DNA from: Gonocerus acuteangulatus
Taxonomy: Eukaryota > Arthropoda > Insecta > Hemiptera > Coreidae
DNA length: 64,000 nucleotides
Reading direction: 5' to 3'
NCBI GenBank assembly: GCA_946811695.1
Contig: OX328124.1
Span: 29,320,148 to 29,384,147 of the forward strand
Under the pieces are notes generated by a model, which was not told where the DNA came from, made no database searches, and saw nothing but the letters and a program-made list of their open reading frames with translations. Shown piece after piece: positions 58,079 to 64,000 of the stretch (positions are counted from its first letter, which is position 1; each line of letters starts with the position of its first letter). Position numbers and translations under genes: made by a program.

Positions 58079-58201
58079 TTTAACTGGGGTCATTTTCGGT
58101 GTCTAGTAGGTAGGATCGATAAAGATTTGAGGAAATTTTTCAAAAATTCCGTCGTGAGTCCAACCTCAATAGCTACTTTCCTTCGGAAGAAAGTGCTAAA
58201 A
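57116..58201 (-). repeat. H2 family, complete copy
   Basis: Ends as for 19493-20766: TTTTAGCACTTTCTTCCGAA at the right on the minus strand and GCAGCTCCTGCGTGACGGACTTTT at the left. One internal module fewer than the other copy, and the microsatellite is (CA)n followed by (TA)n at 58006-58074. Bases 58202-59122 are unassigned. Confidence 0.85.
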
Positions 58202-59122
58202 GGGCTTATTGTGGCGTTTATTTGTCCTTTTGCAAAGAAGTCTCCAAGGAATAAATGAAAGTCAGGGTCACAGAACTTGTAATCAAAAGATCAATAATCA
58301 TTTAAAAAATCTTCTAAGTATTTATCGCATGAATGTATTTACTCGACATTTTTTTCTTTGTTGTCCAACACCACAGTTTGGCTAAACCATATCATTCCAA
58401 CCAATACTTATCACTGTAGTATTTTTTCATGCATCAGCGATTCATATTCGTTGGTTCATTTCCCATGTCTTAATGTATGAGCTACTTGTCTTCAAATGTT
58501 CATTCAGTATCTGCGTGAACTACCCCGCTATGAACACAACCATTCATTGGTAGACATAGGCCATTCTCTCATTCTTTTTTTGTATGACTAGTAAATCACT
58601 ACTGAAAATTAAATGAACCTATGCATCTGAAATTCCAGTTATAACGCCCCTGTTGGCTTTCAAACTGACAATCGACCATAAAAAAGACTTCGGAAAACGG
58701 ACTTTTAATCAGGTTTTCAGTAAAACATAAGAGAAGAGGTGGTGCTGTCTCGACCGAGCATAGGGCATACACCATCGAGTGAGCACAGGTACTTAATGTC
58801 TATCCATGTGGCAGTTGGGGAGTCACCTAAAAACTGAATGTCAAAAATTTAAGAAGTGAAGAGATGAAATCCAAGTGCCTATAGACGAAACGACAGGGAA
58901 CGACGCAACAAATATAAAAAAAAAAATCTTGAAATTCATTAGATAAATATTCAAAATAAAAATATTTTATTTCTATAACATTTCGCTTTATTATTGAAAA
59001 TAAACTGCTAAATGGTCAATTATATATTTCATTAGAAAATAAAATAAATACAAATAATAATAACAACTGGGCAAACATTATTAATCTACCACTGAGAGAT
59101 CAAATTTGGCGATGCGGATACG

Positions 59123-59222
59123 AAGGGCGAACTCAATATCTGGTCAATTTTATTTCCACGCCATCTGAATCTAGACACTCCAGAGAATCTACTGATTTAT
59201 TTTTCCTGTTGAGTTCGCCCTT
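59123..59222. mobile_element. 100-bp MITE with perfect 14-bp inverted repeats
   Basis: AAGGGCGAACTCAA and TTGAGTTCGCCCTT bound exactly 100 bp. Related ends recur at about 59300, 59453 and 59774, so this small family is locally clustered. Confidence 0.75.
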
Positions 59223-59475
59223 CTTTCCCTCACAAAATATACAGAGAATTAAAACAAGCTGGCTAGAAACTGACATAGGATGGCGGATACGAAAGGAGAA
59301 CTCAACACTCCACTACCAGTCCGCTAGGTGATGATATAAATAAAATGCTCTTTTCGTTGAAAGTGAAGTTCCCACTAATTCCTGGTCAATTATTACATAA
59401 TTTGAGCAATGAGACATCCCACAACAAAAAATGGTTTGAATATACTCTAGTGGAGTTCGCCCTTATGGAAAAAAT

Positions 59476-59735
59476 CATGGGCGTATATAGGAAATAATTT
59501 CGGGGGGGGGGGGGGGGGGGGTGGGGTCTGGGAACTTTTGGAGGTATGGAATACTAACAATGTAGTACTTGGAATAGTTAGGCAGCTAAAACACGCTATT
59601 ACAACCGAAAAAAAGTATGCGCTAAGTGATCTTATTTTATTTATTTTTAATTTTTTTATGACACATATTTACAGACTAAATCAAAATTTCGGGGCGGGGG
59701 AAGGCTCCAGCCCCCCCCCCTTATATATGCCCATG
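59476..59735. mobile_element. GGGCGTATA MITE with 8-bp TSD (one mismatch)
   Basis: CATGGGCGTATATAGGAAAT to TTATATATGCCCATG, flanked by GAAAAAAT and GAAAATAT. It carries a long G-run at about 59503-59525. The host site is a cluster of GAGTTCGCCCTT repeats. Bases 59736-60440 hold no other feature. Confidence 0.8.
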
Positions 59736-60442
59736 GAAAATATATTTAAACGCATTTTTCTGAAACCTAGCTTTCGTTGAGTTCGCCCTTCCTATCCACA
59801 ACACCTCAAATATTTGCCCCTTTGAAAAGCTTTCAATAACCAATTTTCCGAATACATGTGCTTGTAGCAGCTTGATCGTCCATTTCTCCTGCAAAAAAGA
59901 CAGGTTTTCGACGATTTGGCTCCATGAAGAGGTCCGCATTTTGAACAAAAATGTATTGTCAAACAGCAACAGCAGATATCAATATAGCACGGATATAAAA
60001 TAACAACGTGCTATGAAGGTTTCCAGTTTGACAATAGAGAAAGATTGTTGATGTGTAGCGAGCGGGGTAAATACAAAGGCGAGGGCAGTGGGTAGTAGTA
60101 GCCTTGGTAATTATGAGGGTAGGATGAGACCCTCCCCTTTCCTGTGGCCTTCCAATGTTGCACTGCTAAGCCGCTAGGTAGCGACACTTACCACACTCCT
60201 CAATACAGATCTGCCAACATAGCCATATCTACAGTCAGAGTTATCAAAACATTAGAACTCTACATCAGCAAATATAGGGAAATCGTAGGCTTGACAGCTC
60301 TCAAATGATTTATCTTCACTATATTGGAAACATTAGCAATTTTTATGATTTAGTAAATGCACCGCGAGTACTCTTGTGTTTATGTTATAGAAAGATATAT
60401 TTAACCCACCAATCCAATTCCATTTGGAAGTAGGATAAGTCA

Positions 60443-60690
60443 TGGGCTTATATAAGGGGGGGCTGCAGCCCCCCCCCCCGAAATTTTGTTTTGTTGAGAA
60501 CATTTCATGTAAAAAAAACTATAACAACGAAAAATGTCTTCTACATTTACCCTGGTCTACGAGGTGTCCAGAGGACCTTAAAACCCACCACTTTACACTA
60601 AAATATTTCAAAGTTTCCCAACACCCCAAATGCCTAGGTGCTGTGACATTAATAGCGCTTTTCTCTGGACGTTCTTTCTGGATATCATGA
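60443..60690 (+). mobile_element. GGGCGTATA element, left end only
   Basis: CATGGGCTTATATAAGGGGG, GGCTGCAGCCCCCC and CGAAATTTTGTTTTG match the family's end. The right terminus was not found, so the boundary is approximate. Confidence 0.5.
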
Positions 60691-60996
60691 TCCTAGGGAC
60701 AACATAGTGTATTAAATGTACAACTCTTTTACATAAAGTAATAACATCGACCATTAGACGTTAAAAAAAGTTTATAATTTAAAACGTTTTTTAAAAGAAT
60801 AAATAGCTTTATTTATTATTTTTAAAGGTATAGCCAAAAAATATTAACCAATCATAAAAGAGCCAGAGTATTTTACACCTAAAAATACTTGTTCAATGTA
60901 GATTTTCTGATTTCAGACTACTCTTGAAGAGGCACTTTAACTCCCTAAGAAAGTTCTTGTTTTCTCGGAGTCGTCAAAATCAACACGTGAAATGCA

Positions 60997-61004
60997 TGAC
61001 GTCA
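60997..61004. promoter_or_regulatory. palindromic CRE (TGACGTCA) upstream of CCDC39
   Basis: A perfect TGACGTCA octamer, the full CREB/CREM/ATF site, lies about 400 bp upstream of the CCDC39 start. CREM-type factors regulate many testis genes in vertebrates. One such octamer can occur by chance, so use here is speculative. Confidence 0.25.
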
Positions 61005-61277
61005 TTGTATGACAAAGTGTTAAGATTTCTTGAAAGACTGAAAGCGAATTTTAATAGTTTTATTATGAGAATCGCGGCAACAATGCTGCTCATCCAATGT
61101 TTACTGAGTTTGAATATATGTAGTATGAACAAAATAGTAATTTAATTCATTGATTGTTTATTTTTTTTTTTCATTAAAATAATAAAAATAGTTGATTTGA
61201 ATAATAATAAAAATATTTGAATTTACATATATCGATCTTCATACATGATAACCTGCGATTCAACTTTGACAGGAGTG

Positions 61278-61291
61278 GTAGTCAAGGAAAC
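61278..61291 (+). promoter_or_regulatory. candidate RFX X-box upstream of CCDC39
   Basis: GTAGTCAAGGAAAC fits the X-box half-sites GTNRCC and RGYAAC at 10 of 12 positions with a 2-nt spacer. It lies 114-127 bp before the CCDC39 ATG. RFX factors drive ciliary genes through X-boxes placed close to the start in animals. The functional role is inferred from motif and position only. Confidence 0.4.
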
Positions 61292-61404
61292 AGCAACAGC
61301 TAGGATATCTATGTTTAGATTCTGGAGTGAATTAATAAACAGTTTTGGATCTTAGATAAGGTTCATTTTTACTGGAATCTTGACACTTAATATTAAGAGA
61401 TAAA

Positions 61405-64000
61405 ATGGTTCGAGATCTTAAGGAAGTTCTTCAGCTCCTTGGCTGGGGAGATGGATTCAAAATTCCAATGGCCAATGAAGAAAATAAAAAACTGGAACTG
61501 GAGGTGCAGCCATTTTATGTACCTATTTAGTATTTACTATTTAGAAAGCTACATTTTCAAGACACAGTATTTGTCTTTTAATTTTAGGCAGAGAAATTAC
61601 TCAAGAAAAAGGCAGAAGCAATGGTAAATTTGGAAGTTGTCAACGAAAAAGGTGAAGCAATGAAGAAAAATTTAAAAGCTCTGGAAATTGAACAAGACTA
61701 CAACCAGGTAATTTTTTTTCGCTACTTTGACAACTAGGCCATTAGCCCCGACATCCAGGGTGCAGCGAGGAATTTTCCCAATGAGCCCTGAGATGAGAAA
61801 ATTCCTGCTGCCGATGGGGGATCGAACCCATCATCTCCCACTTATGAATCTAAGGCGCTTGCCACTAGACCACGGGAGAACCCGATCTGGTAAATATCAT
61901 TATTTTATTGTGAAGAGATCCTTGGCTGTTGAGATCATTAAGCTGAGATTGTTGGGGTTCGGATGAGTGTTAATGGATACATTTTGTACACAATAATGAT
62001 TTATATTTGCCCATTTTTTGGCTTGAGATTCTAATGGAGCCAAGGTTATAAGATGGAATGTCTTGTTAATGTGAAGCCAGAGGATGTATCTGTCTCAGAG
62101 TGGGTGCCCCTGCTATTATTCGAATTAATTAAACTATTGTATGAAAACAGGAAGACATACATCATGAGTGACTTCATTTTCAAATTTTATTATATAAAAG
62201 TAATCAAAGTAAAATGTTTCTTGACACTGGGGGTGCTCCAGACCAGTGTCAAGAAACAGTTAACGTAAAGCTAACCCGTTATCTATAGGTTAGCAGTAAT
62301 AGCAATTTAACCAACAGAGGTTAAAATTCATTGTAAATAATAAATGTACGTTAAAATTTAAAAATTTATGTTTCCAAGATGTCATTTGGAAACACCCATT
62401 ATATTTGCGAGCATTACCAAGAAGTGTTCTGACTGGGGATGCTGATGTGTGTGGAGGCTGTGCAAGGGTTCAGGATATTATTACCTCGGATGGACCATTA
62501 CCAGGTATTGAGTAAACACTATGAGGGACAAAATCACAGTTTATTTCTAGTAATTCAAGGTCTGGCATCATAGTTGAAATGAACCGCAAATAAAAATAAT
62601 ATTATGAAATAGATACAGTATGATAAAAGCTGACCTGTTATCGTCCTAGCAACGCATGCTGCCTAGGCTTGCCTGCTCTAACCAACTAAAAATTCAAACC
62701 CCTCTAAAAATATTTAAAAATTTGAATATCCAAAAACCCTTTCTTAGCGAGTGTTTACGTTCTAAAGGGAGTGTCCATGCAAAATTTTCTGTCAAGTAGT
62801 TTGGGCTGGGCAATTAAAGTCACTGAGTGAGTGAATGGTATTTAACAAATATGTAGTAGATTCCATGTCACATTTAGAAAAAATAAGATTGCCAGGGTGG
62901 TGCCAAGTGTCAATAGATTTATGACCATTGAATTCATATCCTTTTTTTTTTTCAAACTTCCACAGTCCAAGTTTTAAGGTCTTCAGGATATGATTGTATC
63001 AATGTTTAGATCACCAACGTTTTACCAGATATTCTGCTGGCTTCCTCAGGGTTTCTTCTGGGAATGAAGTTTGATTTCATTTTTTTTTTCTTATTATATT
63101 GGATAAAAAGGGCATTAACAGTGGCATGCTTCATGTTACTAATTGAAAGAAAAAATTATTATTGAGAAAAATTATTATATTCTTCTAAAGCTTTGTATAC
63201 TTTAATTAATGTATCCAATCCTGTATGTTCCATTAGGTTTAGAAAATTAATAAAACTTGTTTCAAACCTTCTTTGTGAAGAATAGGATTTATTTTTTAGG
63301 TGGATGCAACGTTTCTTGTAATAAATTTATTATTCCATAACATGTCACTAAAATACTGCATATTTTTCTTCTCAGAAACTTTTGAATGGCCTTTCTAAAC
63401 AGCTGGAAACAGATATTACATCGATGAGAGATTCAGAAACGTTAGAGGATCGAAAACATTTAGAAATAAAAGATATGCAAAAAAGTATAAGGCAGATGGA
63501 AGAAAAGATTGAAAAGTGTAAGGTATGAACCAAAGTTGTAGAGATTAAAAAAAATTCTAAGAAACTGCAGGAACAAACTAATTCTTTGTCTCAAACATTC
63601 AATTTAGATATATTAATATTTCATTTGAAATTGCAGATTGATATAAACAACAACACAAACAAAATGAATACTTTGAAAGAATCACTTCAATGGGGAGAAG
63701 ATGCGCTTTTTGCGTGGCAGGAGGAATTGGCTAAGGGAGAACGAGAAACTGAAATATTAAAAACATACAAACTTCAAGATGAGGAGAAATTTCAAGTTTA
63801 GTAAAAATAACACTAAAATCAGATATTTATTTTACTCTCAGTACAAATTGCAGTAAAATGATTTCTCGTCATTAAACTCTCCATTTTTTTCAGAAATTAG
63901 ATTTAGAAAGGCAACAAGTCCAAGCTGATCTAAATGAAGCTGAAGAATTAGAAAAGAGGGAAGCTGACCGACACAGAATCTTATCACTTCAGCTGGAAAA
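61405..64000 (+). CDS. CCDC39: CCDC39-like axonemal coiled-coil protein, exons 1-5 (N-terminal part)
   Basis: I read five exons, all joined in phase 0: 61405-61503, 61588-61707, 63376-63522, 63637-63795 and 63894 to the window end. Together they give about 210 residues. Introns are 84, 1668, 114 and 98 bp, all GT-AG; the exon 4 donor (GTTTAG) is weak. Residues 13-30, GWGDGFKIPMANEENKKL, match the conserved N-terminal block of CCDC39, and exon 4 carries the later LQWGEDALFAWQEELAK block. The rest is charged coiled coil rich in Lys, Glu and Leu. CCDC39 pairs with CCDC40 to form the 96-nm ruler of motile cilia and sperm flagella, which positions inner dynein arms and the nexin-dynein regulatory complex. 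The start is chosen because the conserved block lies about a dozen residues after this ATG, as in the family. An alternative exon 1 donor at 61519 would add five residues (VQPFY) and break the coiled coil. The gene continues past the window. Confidence 0.9.
61712..61882 (-). mobile_element. tRNA-derived SINE in CCDC39 intron 2
   Basis: Read on the minus strand, it starts with a tRNA-like head (A-box TGGTCTAGTGGCAAGCGCC, B-box-like GGGTTCGATCCC), runs through a body beginning GCAGGAATTTTCTC, carries the tail domain GGGGCTAATGGCC and ends in a poly(A) that appears as T on the plus strand. It sits four bases inside the intron, directly after the exon 2 donor CAG|GTAA, and GGTAA recurs on the far side as a possible short TSD. 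Related SINEs are at 25027, 49243 and 56626. Confidence 0.75.
62380..62870 (-). repeat. dispersed repeat in CCDC39 intron 2, inverted copy of 1341-1740
   Basis: On the minus strand this matches 1341-1740 over several hundred bases with many substitutions. Shared blocks include TTGTCAAATACCACTCACTC-like, AGTTGGTTAGAGCA, TAAACTGTGATTTTGTCCCT and the GATGGTCCATCCGAGG stretch. No coding capacity or clear termini were found. It is an interspersed element of unknown class. Confidence 0.6.

Larger units (their letters stand above)
60691..61404 (+). other. upstream region of CCDC39
   Basis: This 0.7-kb stretch has no recognisable transposon and is the presumed promoter and 5' UTR of the CCDC39 gene. 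It holds the CRE and X-box candidates listed separately. A 73-codon open frame at 60924-61145 shows no recognised domain and is probably chance. Confidence 0.4.

Noticed and set aside
60924..61145. Small secreted or membrane protein upstream of CCDC39
   Set aside because: The 73-codon frame has no recognised domain, and its hydrophobic C-terminal stretch is short and AT-driven; chance is likelier.

Overview
The window is eukaryotic, animal nuclear DNA, most likely from an arthropod and probably an insect. It is AT-rich, has no operons, and is almost entirely transposon-derived. It holds Jockey-like and other LINE tails, Penelope-like, mariner, hAT and Helitron elements, tRNA- and 5S-headed SINEs, and long (TA)n tracts. 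The species cannot be named from the sequence alone. Nothing looks bacterial, plasmid-borne or viral, and most open frames are repeats read through (TA)n or minisatellites.

The one host gene I can support is at the right edge. Five short exons from 61405 to the window end encode the N-terminal ~210 residues of a CCDC39-like protein, the axonemal 96-nm ruler subunit. The conserved N-terminal block GWGDGFKIPMANEENK is followed by coiled coil. A candidate RFX X-box lies 114-127 bp upstream of the start codon and a palindromic CRE about 400 bp upstream. The gene runs off the window.

Layout. 1-9.2 kb: a poly(T)-tailed tRNA SINE with a perfect target-site duplication (TSD), a Helitron with three internal modules, a hAT relic, LINE relics, and a hAT-type element whose perfect TSD lies next to a Jockey-like tail. 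9.2-18.7 kb: foldback elements, a Penelope-like RT relic with inverted terminal arms, a perfect 338-bp mariner palindrome, and more mariner and hAT relics. 18.7-30 kb: non-autonomous repeats, a nearly perfect 395-bp-arm palindrome, a 40-bp array and a 60-bp minisatellite. 30-38 kb: a LINE RNase H relic, two 5S-derived SINEs in opposite orientation, and a hAT inserted into the (TA)n tract of another repeat. 38-54 kb: many copies of the same non-autonomous family, the GGGCGTATA elements and an 83-bp minisatellite. 54-61 kb: MITEs, a hammerhead-like hairpin and another large repeat, leading into the CCDC39 promoter.

The most interesting structure outside the gene is a pair of abundant non-autonomous families, called H1 and H2 here. 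Each begins with a TTTTAGC... motif, carries (TA)n inside, repeats the first motif inverted near the other end, and finishes with a nearly identical small hairpin, GCAG-YTC-CTGC, followed by a GGACTTTTT tail. That layout resembles Helentron-associated elements (DINE-1/HINE type). A second theme is a short tail domain, GGCGCTAATGGCC, shared by SINEs with unrelated heads (tRNA and 5S rRNA). A third is several hairpins with a CTGARGA...GAAAC core and a palindromic 3' step, resembling the hammerhead ribozymes of Penelope-like elements.
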